Source: Candidatus Sericytochromatia bacterium (lineage in GTDB: Bacteria; Cyanobacteriota; Sericytochromatia; UBA7694). Taken from it: DNA of 51,954 nucleotides. Under the pieces are notes generated by a model, which made no database searches, was not told the origin of the DNA, and saw only the letters and a list, made by a program, of their open reading frames with translations. The translations under genes and the position numbers were made by a program. Positions within the stretch are counted from its first letter, which is position 1, and every line of letters starts with the position of its first letter. The DNA is taken from positions 1-51,954 of the forward strand of contig JACYMC010000090.1 in NCBI GenBank assembly GCA_015272195.1. Direction: 5' to 3'. Below are positions 18,097-28,101 of the stretch, piece by piece.

Positions 18097-18808
18097 GTCT
18101 CCTCGGCGGGCCGTTATTCTGGCTGGCGGTAAAGGCAGTCGACTCTATCCTTATACCACTGTTTTTCCCAAACCGCTAATGCCCCTGCAGGAAAAACCCA
18201 TTCTGGAAATTGTGCTCCATCAACTAAAGCATGCGGGTGTTGCACACGTTACGCTCGCGGTGGGCTATCTGGCGGAATTGATTCAGGCTTATTTTGGCAA
18301 GGGTGAGCGTTTGGGCATCACCATTGATTATTCACGCGAGTCTGAACCGCTGGGAACAGCAGGTCCGCTGCGTCTGATAGAAGAGCTTGAGAGTGACTTC
18401 CTGGTCATGAACGGCGATATTCTGTGTACGCTGGATTATGCGGATATGTTTCGTTTTCATCAAAATCATGGCCAGTTAGCCACGGTCGGCACTTACCGTA
18501 AAGAGGTCCGAATTGATCTGGGTGTCCTGGAGTTAGACACAGCAGACCAGATTATGGATTATATCGAAAAGCCTGTGCTCTATTATCAGGTGAGTATGGG
18601 GGTCTATTGTTTTCGACCGGAAGTGTTGCAATATATCCCGGCCGGTCAGCGCTTTGATCTGCCGGATCTGATCAAACAACTGATTGAAAAAGAACAGGTA
18701 CCGCAGGCCTATCGGTTTCAGGGCCAGTGGCTGGATATTGGACGCCATGAAGACTATGCTGAAGCCCAGCAGATTTTTCAGGCCCACAGTGAGGTGTTTT
18801 TGCCTTGA
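18089..18808 (+). CDS. Sugar-phosphate nucleotidyltransferase (mannose-1-P guanylyltransferase / GDP-GlcNAc pyrophosphorylase-like)
   Basis: ORF 17993..18808; start at MSESPRRAVILAGGKGSRLYPYTTVFPKPLMPLQEKPILEIVL, overlapping the upstream stop. FLVMNGDILCTLDY; DIGRHEDYAEA. Confidence 0.88.
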   Translation: MSESPRRAVILAGGKGSRLYPYTTVFPKPLMPLQEKPILEIVLHQLKHAGVAHVTLAVGYLAELIQAYFGKGERLGITIDYSRESEPLGTAGPLRLIEELESDFLVMNGDILCTLDYADMFRFHQNHGQLATVGTYRKEVRIDLGVLELDTADQIMDYIEKPVLYYQVSMGVYCFRPEVLQYIPAGQRFDLPDLIKQLIEKEQVPQAYRFQGQWLDIGRHEDYAEAQQIFQAHSEVFLP

Positions 18809-19680
18809 CCCTGCCACGTTTGTTGATTACGGGAGCCCGTGGTTTTTTGGGAAGCCATTTACTTCAGCACCTGAGGCAGCAGTCTCCCCCTTTGTTTGAT
18901 GTGCATGTGCATACAGGACGCCAGCAATCAGATCTTTGTCAGCCAGAGGCTCTGGATGCTTTGCCAGCAGTGGATATGGTCGTGCATCTGGCGGGTGCCA
19001 GTGGCCCCTGGTACTTTGAGCAGCATGCGGCACAGAGTTGGCAGCAAAATTTGACAGCAACACTGAATCTGCTCAATTGGGCTGCTGTGAACAAGGTCAA
19101 ACACTTTGTGCTGGCGTCGACCTATGTTTATGGCACGCCCCGGTTTTTGCCTGTTAACGAAGAGCACCCTGTGCAGCCACAACACGCTTATGCCTGCAGC
19201 AAATACCTTTGTGAACAGCTTTTACAGCAATTTGTCCGGGATACAGGCATGCGTGGCACGGCGCTGCGTATCTTTAATGTCTATGGTTCCGGTCAGGGGA
19301 CACACATGTTGATACCCACCATTCTGCGGCAGTTGACAAAGTCCGCTATGACGCTGCGGGATGCTTTGCCCCGGCGAGATTTTTTGCATGTAGATGATCT
19401 GAGCCGTGCTTTTATCGCCAGCTTACAATTGCCGGCAGCATCTGTCTTTGAAGCGATAAACCTCGCGTCAGGTCAAAGTATCAGTGTGGCAGAACTTGTT
19501 GATTTAATCACAGAACTTGCCGGTGTTGCGCCAGAAATTTGTTATCTGCAGCAGTCCCGCGCCAGCGAAGTCCTGGATGTTGTGGGAGATATCAGCAAGG
19601 CCAGACGCTTGTTGCAATGGCGACCCCGTATTTCTATGCAACAGGGCCTGCAGGACCTTGTTCAGGCCGTGGTCAGTTAG
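18805..19680 (+). CDS. NAD-dependent epimerase/dehydratase (SDR)
   Basis: 291 aa, TTG start overlapping the previous stop. LLITGARGFLGSHLLQHL, VHLAGASG, STYVYGTPRFLPVNEEHPVQPQHAYACSKYLCEQLL, RIFNVYGSGQ, RRDFLHVDDLSRAFI. Confidence 0.9.
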   Translation: MTLPRLLITGARGFLGSHLLQHLRQQSPPLFDVHVHTGRQQSDLCQPEALDALPAVDMVVHLAGASGPWYFEQHAAQSWQQNLTATLNLLNWAAVNKVKHFVLASTYVYGTPRFLPVNEEHPVQPQHAYACSKYLCEQLLQQFVRDTGMRGTALRIFNVYGSGQGTHMLIPTILRQLTKSAMTLRDALPRRDFLHVDDLSRAFIASLQLPAASVFEAINLASGQSISVAELVDLITELAGVAPEICYLQQSRASEVLDVVGDISKARRLLQWRPRISMQQGLQDLVQAVVS

Positions 19681-19683
19681 GCG

Positions 19684-21759
19684 ATGCGTATTTTGATGTC
19701 GATGTTTGGCTGGCAGGACTCTGGCGGTGGCACCATTATGCCCCGGCAAACGGCGCTGGATCTTCAGGCACGGGGTCATGAGGTGATGGTCATTTATGCG
19801 GCCGTACCTCAGCTGACCGGTGAGCCAGCCTATACGGTGCGTGAGCACGGCGAGGCCGGGGTGCAGCTGGTGGGTATCCATAACCGCCCGGCCCTCTTTT
19901 TGGATGCCCATGCCCCCCGGCGCGAGGCCCATGATCCTGAAGTCAAACGTATTTTTGAAAGCTATCTCGAAGCTTTTCAACCTGATGTGGTGCATTATCA
20001 TAACTTTTTAGGACTTTCCCTGGCCATTGCCGACCCGGCCTGGGAGCGTGGCCTGCCCAATTTTTATACGCCTTATAACTTTTGGCTGCTTTGCCCCACC
20101 CTTTATCTCAATTTGCCCGATCTTTCACTTTGCCGGGGGGTTAACGGCAGCGGCAGCAATTGCCTGCAGTGCACTCACGCCCCTTTGCCCGGCACAGAGT
20201 TTGTCTGGCGCCGCGATCAGCTGCGGCGTCTTTACAGTGAGCGGATTGGCGCTTGTCTGGCCACCTCACTCTGTGTGCGGGATCTGCTGCTCGAAAACGG
20301 CTATAGCAGTGAGCGGGTCGAACTCTTTCAGCTGGCCAATGGCCGGGCTGCCAAAATCTGGCAGGCGGTGGGTGCCCAGCGCGCGCCGGGTGTGCCCCAG
20401 CGCATTCAGATTGGCTTTATGGGCCAGGTTGTACCCATCAAAGGGGTGCACATGCTGGTGCAGGCCGCCCAGCACCTGCGCGGGGATTTTGAGGTGGTGA
20501 TTCACGGTGGCGGCCCTGACAATTATATGGACTACCTGAAACAGCTGGATGCCCGGCGCGTGGTGCGCTTTGCCGGCTACTTTGACGATGCTGACCACGC
20601 TGATTTGCTGGCCCAGATGCATCTGGCGGTGGTGCCCTCGGTCTGTTTTGACCACTCGCCCCTGGTGATCTCTGAATTTCTGGCGGCGCGCATTCCGGTG
20701 ATTGGGGCTGAGATTGGGGGGATTCCTGACTATATCCCTGAGGGCTGCGGTCAGTTGTACCCGGCCAATCAGCCTGAAGCCCTGGCCGCTGTGCTGCAGG
20801 CTCTGATCGATCAGCCAGAGCAGATAGAGGCCATGCAGGCCCGCATCAGCGAGCCACCGTCTTTTGCCGACTACGTCGCGGCGCTGGAAACCCGCTATGC
20901 GCAGGCCTTGACTGCACCCGACCCTGAGCGTCTGCGCCAGCGCGTGAATTATGTGCTGCAGCATCGCAGTGCCCGCTATTATACGGCCCACAGTTTGCAG
21001 GCGCTTGACGTACCCAATCCTGAATCCTCTGTGCCCGTGCTCTACGGTCTGGACCTGCTGTCTGAGGCGGATCTGGCAGCCACGCCTGCCGCGCATTTGC
21101 AGGCCGCTGCCTGGATAGTTTTTGCTGATCCTGCGTTGGCGCCTCTGCTGACTGAGGCTGCCCCTGATGTGCCCCGCCAGCAGATATTGCCCCTGCGGGC
21201 CACGCCGCCCGATGTGCATCTGCCCCTGCCTACAGAGCAGCCTTACAGCCTCCTGATTCTGTTGACGCCAGCAAATGATTGGCAGCCCGTGCTGGCAGCT
21301 TACTGGGACCAGACCCCAGCCGATACAGCCTGTGTGCTGGTCCCCTGGCAGCAAAGCCTTGAAACCGCCCAGGATGCCTTGCTGGACTGGCTCGACGCCA
21401 CGGGTCGGGACCCTGAGCAGGGGCCAGAGCTGGTGCTGGTGGAGGCTGAAAATGAAGATCAACTTAAAAGTCTTTTGCAGCAGGTTTATCTAACGGCTGT
21501 GCCGCCGTCATTATGTGCTGACGAGGCTTTGTTGCCTGTTCTGATGCTGGCGGCGCGTCTTTTGACGGCTGCCGAGCTGCCGGCAGCCTGGCAAGGTCAG
21601 CTGAGTACCCTCACCCTGTCTGATATTTTGCAGCCAATGCAGCGAGCTTTGCCGGGCTGGCTGGTACTGCATACTGAGCAGGATGTGCGTCTGCATCATG
21701 GTCAGATTCAGGCGCAGCGCTGGCTTGATTTATTGTTAGAGACGAGTAACCCGACCTGA
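19684..21759 (+). CDS. Glycosyltransferase family 4 (GT-B) with long C-terminal extension
   Basis: 691 aa. MFGWQDSGGGTIMPRQTALDLQARGHEV, VVHYHNFLGLSLAI, IQIGFMGQVVPIKGVHMLVQAA, VVPSVCFDHSPLVISEFLAARIPVIGAEIGGIPDYI. Confidence 0.9.
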   Translation: MRILMSMFGWQDSGGGTIMPRQTALDLQARGHEVMVIYAAVPQLTGEPAYTVREHGEAGVQLVGIHNRPALFLDAHAPRREAHDPEVKRIFESYLEAFQPDVVHYHNFLGLSLAIADPAWERGLPNFYTPYNFWLLCPTLYLNLPDLSLCRGVNGSGSNCLQCTHAPLPGTEFVWRRDQLRRLYSERIGACLATSLCVRDLLLENGYSSERVELFQLANGRAAKIWQAVGAQRAPGVPQRIQIGFMGQVVPIKGVHMLVQAAQHLRGDFEVVIHGGGPDNYMDYLKQLDARRVVRFAGYFDDADHADLLAQMHLAVVPSVCFDHSPLVISEFLAARIPVIGAEIGGIPDYIPEGCGQLYPANQPEALAAVLQALIDQPEQIEAMQARISEPPSFADYVAALETRYAQALTAPDPERLRQRVNYVLQHRSARYYTAHSLQALDVPNPESSVPVLYGLDLLSEADLAATPAAHLQAAAWIVFADPALAPLLTEAAPDVPRQQILPLRATPPDVHLPLPTEQPYSLLILLTPANDWQPVLAAYWDQTPADTACVLVPWQQSLETAQDALLDWLDATGRDPEQGPELVLVEAENEDQLKSLLQQVYLTAVPPSLCADEALLPVLMLAARLLTAAELPAAWQGQLSTLTLSDILQPMQRALPGWLVLHTEQDVRLHHGQIQAQRWLDLLLETSNPT

Positions 21760-21883
21760 AATCCATACGGTCTGACGATCAGAAGGGATGCCAGATATCC
21801 GCCAAAATAAATGCATATTTTGTTCTCAATCGCGGATCGGCCTTACGTTCCCTGGCTGGCTGATTATCTTAGAAACGTGTTAC

Positions 21884-21899
21884 TCTGGTTCTGACCAGA
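21884..21899. repeat. Short perfect inverted repeat upstream of pseB
   Basis: TCTGGT-TCTG-ACCAGA, 6-bp stem with 4-nt loop. Confidence 0.45.
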
Positions 21900-21936
21900 A
21901 TGCTTTAGCAGTGAATTTAATGAACTTGGAAACCGC

Positions 21937-22938
21937 ATGCAGATTGATAACGCATCCATTTTGATCACAGGTGGCACAGGCTCTTTTGGAAGCCATTTTG
22001 TCCGCCATATATTAACCCACCACAATCCACATAAAATCGTTATTTATTCGCGTGATGAGTATAAGCAGTATCAGATGCAGCATCAGTTGCGGGAGCAGGC
22101 CAGTAAACTGCGTTTTTTTATTGGTGATGTTCGTGATAAAGAAAGGCTTTATCGCGCTTTTGACGGGATTGATCTGGTCATCCATGCTGCCGCTTTAAAG
22201 CATGTGCCTCTGATGGAGTACAATCCCATTGAAGCTGTGAAAACCAATATTCAGGGTGCTGAAAATATTGTGGATGCAGCCATTGATCGCAACGTACAGA
22301 GGGTAATTGCGCTGTCAACGGATAAAGCTTGCAACCCTGTGAATCTTTATGGCGCCACAAAGCTAGTTTCAGATAAGTTATTTGTTGCGGCCAATGCCTA
22401 TACGGGCAATAAACGGACCCGTTTTTCTGTGGTCCGTTATGGTAATGTGGCCGGCAGCCGGGGATCTGTTATCCCTTATTTCAGGCAGTTGCTCCAGCAG
22501 GGGGTACAGGTCTTTCCGATTACTGACCTGCGTATGACCCGCTTTTGGATTTCTCTTGATGAAGCGGTGCGGCTTGTTTTAAAGGCTGTGGATGACAGCC
22601 GTGGCGGTGAGATCTATGTCAGCAAAATTCCCTCTTTTAAAGTCACGGATCTCGCAGAGGCCATGTTGCCGGGTGTTCAATTAAAAGAAGTGGGTATCCG
22701 GCCCGGAGAAAAACTCCACGAAGCCATGATCACCGAAACAGACAGTCTGAACGCCTACGAATATGAGCGGGAATATATTATCTATCCAAACCTGGATTGG
22801 TGGAGCGTCAAACGGGATTTGCAGACAGGTGGCAAAAAGGTGCCCGAAGGCTTTTTCTATACCTCCAATCAAAACAGCGATTGGTTATCTTCTGCCCAAC
22901 TGCAAAACCTGATTCAACAGATGCCGTTGATCGTCTAA
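21937..22938 (+). CDS. pseB: UDP-N-acetylglucosamine 4,6-dehydratase (inverting)
   Basis: 333 aa. ILITGGTGSFGSHFVRHIL, IYSRDEYKQYQMQHQL, FFIGDVRDKERLYRAFDGIDLVIHAAALKHVPLMEYNPIEAVKTNIQGAENIVDAAI, STDKACNPVNLYGATKLVSDKLF, RYGNVAGSRGSVIPYF. Confidence 0.95.
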   Translation: MQIDNASILITGGTGSFGSHFVRHILTHHNPHKIVIYSRDEYKQYQMQHQLREQASKLRFFIGDVRDKERLYRAFDGIDLVIHAAALKHVPLMEYNPIEAVKTNIQGAENIVDAAIDRNVQRVIALSTDKACNPVNLYGATKLVSDKLFVAANAYTGNKRTRFSVVRYGNVAGSRGSVIPYFRQLLQQGVQVFPITDLRMTRFWISLDEAVRLVLKAVDDSRGGEIYVSKIPSFKVTDLAEAMLPGVQLKEVGIRPGEKLHEAMITETDSLNAYEYEREYIIYPNLDWWSVKRDLQTGGKKVPEGFFYTSNQNSDWLSSAQLQNLIQQMPLIV

Positions 22939-22944
22939 ACACTT

Positions 22945-24105
22945 ATGGAAGCGATACCTTATACGCGCCATCAGATTACCGCCGAAGACATCGAAGCTGT
23001 CTCCGATGTCTTGTTGCATGGCGCTTTGACCCAGGGATCTGCCGTTCCTGCTTTTGAAGCGGCTTTTGCTGACTATGTCGGTGCGCCCTTTGCGGTGGCT
23101 GTTGCCAACGGTACGGCTGCCTTACATCTGGCTGCTCTGGCCCTGGGCGTCAACAGCCATGCCAAGGTGATTACCACGCCGCTGACTTTTGTCGCTTCGG
23201 CGAATGCGGTGCTGTATTGTGGGGGAAGCCTGGCGTTTTGCGATAGTGATCCGGCGACCGGCTTAATGGATCTCGACAGTCTGGAGCACATGTTGAAGCA
23301 GGCGAAGCCCAATACATATGCTGGCGTTATTCCGGTGTCGTTGGCAGGATACCCCTTAAATCTGGAGCGTTTGCGCGCCCTTGCTGATGCCTATGATCTA
23401 TGGGTTTTGCATGACGCCTGTCATGCGCCCGGCGCCGCTTTTTTAGATTCCAAAGGCACCTGGCAGCGGGTGGGAAATGCTGCGTTTGAAGAAGCCTGTA
23501 CTTTTTCACTGCATCCGGCCAAACATATCGCTGCAGGCGAAGGGGGCGTCATTACAACCCGTTCGCAGACTCTGTATGAAAAGCTTTGCTTACTGCGTAC
23601 ACATGGCATTAGCAAACAGCCTACGACAACAAGGTCTGCACGGGGCAACTGGTACTATGAGATGCTGGCCCTGGGCTATAATTACCGCTTTCCCGATATT
23701 CTGGCTGCACTGGCTCATTCTCAGCTTAAGCGTGCCCCTGCAGGGCTTGAACGTCGCCGTGAGCTGGCCCAAAAATATCAGGAAGCCCTGGCCGACTTAC
23801 CGCTGTTGCTTCCACAGAGCAATCCACAATTAATAGCACATGCTTATCATCTCTATATTGTGCAGACCCCTTTGCGTGATGCTTTGTACAGCTATCTGCA
23901 TGCAGAGAATATTCTGGTGCAGGTGCATTATATTCCTGTCTATTGGCAGCCTTATTATCAGCAACTGGGTTTTGCGCCAGGACTGTGCCCACAGGCTGAA
24001 TCTTTTTATCAGAAGTGTTTAAGTTTGCCCCTATATCCGGACTTAAGTGATGCCCAGCAAAACCATGTGATTCAAAAAATAAGGCAGTTTTTTGATGGTA
24101 AGTAA
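22945..24105 (+). CDS. pseC: UDP-4-amino-4,6-dideoxy-N-acetyl-beta-L-altrosamine transaminase (DegT/AHBA family)
   Basis: 386 aa. IPYTRHQITAEDIEAVSDVLLHGALTQGSAVPAFEAAFADYVGAPFAVAVANGTAALHLA, FSLHPAKHIAAGEGGVITT (PLP lysine), LALGYNYRFPDILAALAHSQL. Confidence 0.95.
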   Translation: MEAIPYTRHQITAEDIEAVSDVLLHGALTQGSAVPAFEAAFADYVGAPFAVAVANGTAALHLAALALGVNSHAKVITTPLTFVASANAVLYCGGSLAFCDSDPATGLMDLDSLEHMLKQAKPNTYAGVIPVSLAGYPLNLERLRALADAYDLWVLHDACHAPGAAFLDSKGTWQRVGNAAFEEACTFSLHPAKHIAAGEGGVITTRSQTLYEKLCLLRTHGISKQPTTTRSARGNWYYEMLALGYNYRFPDILAALAHSQLKRAPAGLERRRELAQKYQEALADLPLLLPQSNPQLIAHAYHLYIVQTPLRDALYSYLHAENILVQVHYIPVYWQPYYQQLGFAPGLCPQAESFYQKCLSLPLYPDLSDAQQNHVIQKIRQFFDGK

Positions 24106-24835
24106 GCGCACCAGGCAGGTTGGCATTGTGACGCAGGCTCGAATGGGTAGCACCCGGTTGCCTGGCAAGATTTTGCTTTCAGCTGCAAATAAGCCTCTGC
24201 TTGCTTACCATATTCAACGCCTTCTATGGTCAAACCTGCCAGTTTATGTGGCCACCACAGATCAGGAAGCTGAAACACCGATTCTTCAGTTTTGTACACA
24301 GTATTCGCTTCCTGTTTACAGAGGCGGCGAGCAGGATGTGCTGGCCAGGTTTTATGAAGCAGCTTGCTATTTTAAACTGGATGTCATTGTGCGCGTGACG
24401 TCTGATTGCCCTTTGATTGATGGACATCTGATTCAAGAAGGTCTGCAGATGTTCAGCGCCTCACCGGCAGAAAAAAAATATTTATCCAATTCTCTTGAGC
24501 GCACCTTTCCCAGAGGATTTGATTTTGAAATTTTTTCATTTGAATTGTTAAAAGAAGCCTATGAACACGCCAGTCATCAATATGAGCGTGAACATGTCAC
24601 ACCATATATGTATTTAAGAAACTTACCTGATGTGCAGCTGATTTCTTTTAAACAGGCTCAGGATCAAAGCCGCTATCGGATCACTTTAGACGTTCCCGAG
24701 GATTATGAGCTGATCAAACGGCTGATTGCAGAACATCATGCCGAAGATATGAACCATATCCAAATCACCGGTATTCTTGAGGCCAACCCGGACCTGTCTG
24801 ATATCAACAGTCATGTGGAACAAAAAAAGCTATGA
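24092..24835 (+). CDS. SpsF-like cytidylyltransferase domain protein (COG1861 type)
   Basis: 247 aa. IVTQARMGSTRLPGKILLSAANKPLLAYHIQRL, YRGGEQDVLARFYEAACYFKLDVIVRVTSDCPLID. Confidence 0.9.
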   Translation: MMVSKRTRQVGIVTQARMGSTRLPGKILLSAANKPLLAYHIQRLLWSNLPVYVATTDQEAETPILQFCTQYSLPVYRGGEQDVLARFYEAACYFKLDVIVRVTSDCPLIDGHLIQEGLQMFSASPAEKKYLSNSLERTFPRGFDFEIFSFELLKEAYEHASHQYEREHVTPYMYLRNLPDVQLISFKQAQDQSRYRITLDVPEDYELIKRLIAEHHAEDMNHIQITGILEANPDLSDINSHVEQKKL

Positions 24836-25725
24836 AGATCAACAGCAAAGAAGTGATACAAAACAGGCTGGGCTACTTTGAGCTGGCGCAGAAGCCCAGC
24901 GAAGGTGAGCTGCAGCAATATTATGCTGAAAAGTATTATCAATACGAGCATAGCAATTATGCTAAAACCTACCCGGAGGACGAGTTAAAGTATTTTCGGG
25001 CAAAAATAGCCCAAAAATATCTGGCTTTAAAATCGCTAAGTGGCTCTGAATCAGGATCTCTTCTTGATGTTGGGTGTGGCGAAGGTTTTACACTGGCGTT
25101 TTTTAAAGAGATGGGCTGGCAGGTGACCGGGGTGGATTATAGTCGTTTTGGTTGTCAGCAGATGAATCCGCATTGTTTGGACGATCTGTTGGCAGGAGAT
25201 ATTTATCTGATTCTGCATCAGCTGATAGAACAGCATAAGACCTATGATCTTCTCTGGATCAGCAATGTATTAGAACATGTGCTGGATCCTCTGGCCTTGC
25301 TTCGGACACTTCAAAAGCTTGTATCTCCCGCAGGTTATCTGATTGTGCAGGTCCCGAATGATTTTTCGTTTTTTCAGAATTATTTACTGCAGGCAAAGAT
25401 TATTTCTGAACCCTTTTGGGTGGCTGTTCCTGATCATATTTCTTATTTTACGAGAACATCTCTGAAACGCCTTTGTCTGGAAGCCGGCTGGTCTGAACAG
25501 TTGGTGCTGGCTGACTTTCCCATTGATCTGTTTTTATTAAACGAGCACTCCAACTATCATCACGCGCCTGAAAAAGGCAAGGCGGCACATCTGGCAAGAG
25601 TCAAACTGGAGAACCTGTTTCATGCCCATTCGCCTGAGCGCACCAATCGCTTTTACCAGGCCATGGCTGAACTGGATTTTGGTCGCCAAATCACGGGATT
25701 CTACACATTAAAGCCATTAAATTAA
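24832..25725 (+). CDS. Class I SAM-dependent methyltransferase
   Basis: 297 aa. GSLLDVGCGEGFTLAFFKEMGWQVTGVDYSRFG, LLWISNVLEHVLDPLALLRTLQKLVSPAGYLIVQVPNDFS. Overlaps the previous gene by 4 nt. Confidence 0.9.
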   Translation: MKINSKEVIQNRLGYFELAQKPSEGELQQYYAEKYYQYEHSNYAKTYPEDELKYFRAKIAQKYLALKSLSGSESGSLLDVGCGEGFTLAFFKEMGWQVTGVDYSRFGCQQMNPHCLDDLLAGDIYLILHQLIEQHKTYDLLWISNVLEHVLDPLALLRTLQKLVSPAGYLIVQVPNDFSFFQNYLLQAKIISEPFWVAVPDHISYFTRTSLKRLCLEAGWSEQLVLADFPIDLFLLNEHSNYHHAPEKGKAAHLARVKLENLFHAHSPERTNRFYQAMAELDFGRQITGFYTLKPLN

Positions 25726-25750
25726 AAAGGATATATTGAGGGCCTGGTTG

Positions 25751-26506
25751 ATGAACAATGATTACAATGTCCTTTCTAATGCACATGAAAAAGAACAATT
25801 GATGCGGGAGGGCTTTGTGCAATTGTTTAAAGCCTGTCCGATTCCTGAAAATGAACTGATGATGAATTTGGGCTTGTTTTTGAACAGACAGGCCCTGTCG
25901 CGCATTTTATTTATGCATGAGCTCTATCAAAAGATCATATCTGTTCATGGGGTGGTGATGGAGTTTGGCGTTCGCTGGGGGCAAAATATGGCCCTTTTTC
26001 AGTCTTTTCGCGGCATGTATGAGCCCTATAACTATAACAGAAAAATTATTGGATTTGATACATTTACAGGTTTTCCTGAAATTGACGCTAAAGATGGGAG
26101 GGCTTCGGCACTGACAACTGGCGCTTATTCTGTGTCTGAAAACTATGAGATTTATCTTGAGAAAATTCTGACCTATCACGAAAATGAAAGCCCTGTTTCA
26201 CATTTGCGCAAATTTTCTCTGGTGAAAGGCGATGCTGTGGTTTCAATCGATCAGTATCTTGAAAAACACCCCGAAACCCTGATTGCCCTGGCTTATTTTG
26301 ATTTTGATCTGTATTTGCCGACCAAAAAATGTCTGCAGGCCATCAAAGGACATCTGACCAAAGGCAGTGTGCTGGCGTTTGATGAGTTGAACTATGAGAA
26401 ATTTCCAGGCGAAACACTGGCTCTTAAAGAGGTTTTTGGTTTGGATCGCTATAAAATAACCAGATCTCCGCTGAATCCCTTGTGTTCTTATCTTGTGATT
26501 GATTAA
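25751..26506 (+). CDS. TylF/MycF-like or related class I methyltransferase
   Basis: ORF 25736..26506; ATG at 25751. VHGVVMEFGVRWGQNMALFQSFRGMYEPYNYNRKIIGFDTFTGFPE, SLVKGDAVVSIDQYLEKHPETLIALAYFDFDLYLPTKKCLQAI. Confidence 0.75.
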   Translation: MNNDYNVLSNAHEKEQLMREGFVQLFKACPIPENELMMNLGLFLNRQALSRILFMHELYQKIISVHGVVMEFGVRWGQNMALFQSFRGMYEPYNYNRKIIGFDTFTGFPEIDAKDGRASALTTGAYSVSENYEIYLEKILTYHENESPVSHLRKFSLVKGDAVVSIDQYLEKHPETLIALAYFDFDLYLPTKKCLQAIKGHLTKGSVLAFDELNYEKFPGETLALKEVFGLDRYKITRSPLNPLCSYLVID

Positions 26507-26511
26507 GGAGA

Positions 26512-28101
26512 TTGGGGTTGATACAAAAATACCATTGCCTGCCTCAGTCTGTTTACACCTGGCAAGACTATAGCATTCAAGCCATTCAGGCAGATCAAAT
26601 CGAAGCCATTCGTGTGTGGCGAAATGCGCAGATTGAAATTTTACGCCAATCACAGCCCTTGTCTGCTGAAGATCAGGAAACCTACTTTAAGACCGTTATC
26701 TGGCCATCTCTGTCTGAGCGTCAGCCCAGACAGGTTATTTTTTCACTTTTTCATCGCCAGCAGTTTATAGGTTATGGCGGGCTGGTGCATATTGCCTGGC
26801 ATGACTTTCATGCTGAGGTCTCTTTTCTTTTGGATCCCCAGATCATGCAGGACCCAACGCAATATCAGAATGCCTTTCAGGGTTTTCTTGAACTGATGAA
26901 ACATATTGCGTTTGATGAACTGGGCCTGAATCGTCTCTCGACAGAAATATATGGTTTTAGAAAGCAGCATATTGCGCTGGTCGAGCAGAATGGTTTTGTT
27001 TTAGAAGGCGTCTTAAAAGAAAGGGTCTTTTTTAAAGGCGTATTTTGGGATGCCGTGATTCACAGCTTTTTAAAGGCTGCTTATACGCAGGGGCAGCAAC
27101 CGTCTTTGCCAGAACCATCAAGGATCCCGCTGAACCGCTTTCCAGGCAATATTCTGATTACCAGTGCCGCCAGAAAAATCCCCCTGATTTTTGCAGTGGC
27201 TGATGCCGCCAGAAGATTTCATCCACGGGTCAAAGTATATGCCGGTGATATAAATGAACACGCGATTGCACAATACTATGCCGACGTTTTTTGGCCCATG
27301 CCTATATTGGCGGATAACCAGGCAGAAAGCCTTAAAGATCATTGTCTGCAGCACAATATCAGATTGATTATTCCCACACGCGATGGAGAACTGCTTTTTT
27401 GGGCCAGGCACCGTGCGTTGTTTCAGCAAGCCGGCATTTTTATTCTGGGGTCTGATGAAGAAGCCTTAAAACGTTGTCTGGACAAACTTGTATTTTCTTC
27501 TTATTGCAGGGAGCAGGGTATTCCTGCGATTACAGCAGCGCTGGAGCCTGAAAAGATTCCTGCGCCATTATATGTGGTTAAAGAGCGCCAGGGAGCGGGT
27601 TCGCACAATATAGGAATAGCTCTTGCGCTGGACTGTGCCAAAAAGCATGCCAGACAACTAAAGGATCCTGTTTTTCAGCCTTATATTGAGGGGCAGGAAA
27701 TCAGTATTGACGGTTATGCCACGCAAACGGGGGAGATGAAAGGCATTGTTTTGCGAACCCGGGATCAGGTTTTAAATGGTGAATCTCAGGTGACGACTTA
27801 TTTCCGTGATGCTCAGATCGAAGAAAATGCTGCGATATATGCAAGGAAGCTGGGGCTGAAAGGCCATTTTGTGATGCAGGCCATTCTGGATTCTCAGAAT
27901 ATCTTGCATGTGATTGAGTGTAATTGTCGTTTTGGTGGGGCTTCCACCCTTTCGCTCGCGGCCGGACTGGATACATTTTTCTGGGGGCTGTTGGAAGCAC
28001 ACGGTATGTGCCTTGACTCACGGCCTTTTATCAGAAAAAACCTAGCAATAAAACAAATAAGAATTCCTCAAGATATATTAATATATGGTTCTTGTTTTTG
28101 A
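26512..28101 (+). CDS. Fusion protein: N-terminal GNAT acetyltransferase and C-terminal ATP-grasp (CarB-like) domain
   Basis: 529 aa, TTG start at 26512 or 26518. GNAT part: EAIRVWRNAQIEILRQSQPLSAEDQETYF...FIGYGGLVHIAW...LNRLSTEIYGFRKQHIALVEQNGFVLEGVLKE. ATP-grasp part: NILITSAARKIPLIFAVADAA...KVYAGDINEHAIAQYYADVFWPMP...FVMQAILDSQNILHVIECNCRFGGASTLSLAAGLD. Confidence 0.88.
   Translation: MGLIQKYHCLPQSVYTWQDYSIQAIQADQIEAIRVWRNAQIEILRQSQPLSAEDQETYFKTVIWPSLSERQPRQVIFSLFHRQQFIGYGGLVHIAWHDFHAEVSFLLDPQIMQDPTQYQNAFQGFLELMKHIAFDELGLNRLSTEIYGFRKQHIALVEQNGFVLEGVLKERVFFKGVFWDAVIHSFLKAAYTQGQQPSLPEPSRIPLNRFPGNILITSAARKIPLIFAVADAARRFHPRVKVYAGDINEHAIAQYYADVFWPMPILADNQAESLKDHCLQHNIRLIIPTRDGELLFWARHRALFQQAGIFILGSDEEALKRCLDKLVFSSYCREQGIPAITAALEPEKIPAPLYVVKERQGAGSHNIGIALALDCAKKHARQLKDPVFQPYIEGQEISIDGYATQTGEMKGIVLRTRDQVLNGESQVTTYFRDAQIEENAAIYARKLGLKGHFVMQAILDSQNILHVIECNCRFGGASTLSLAAGLDTFFWGLLEAHGMCLDSRPFIRKNLAIKQIRIPQDILIYGSCF

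Noticed and set aside
20266-21462. 398-aa antisense ORF inside the GT4 gene
   Set aside because: No motifs, His/Gln/Arg-rich; overlaps a well-supported glycosyltransferase.
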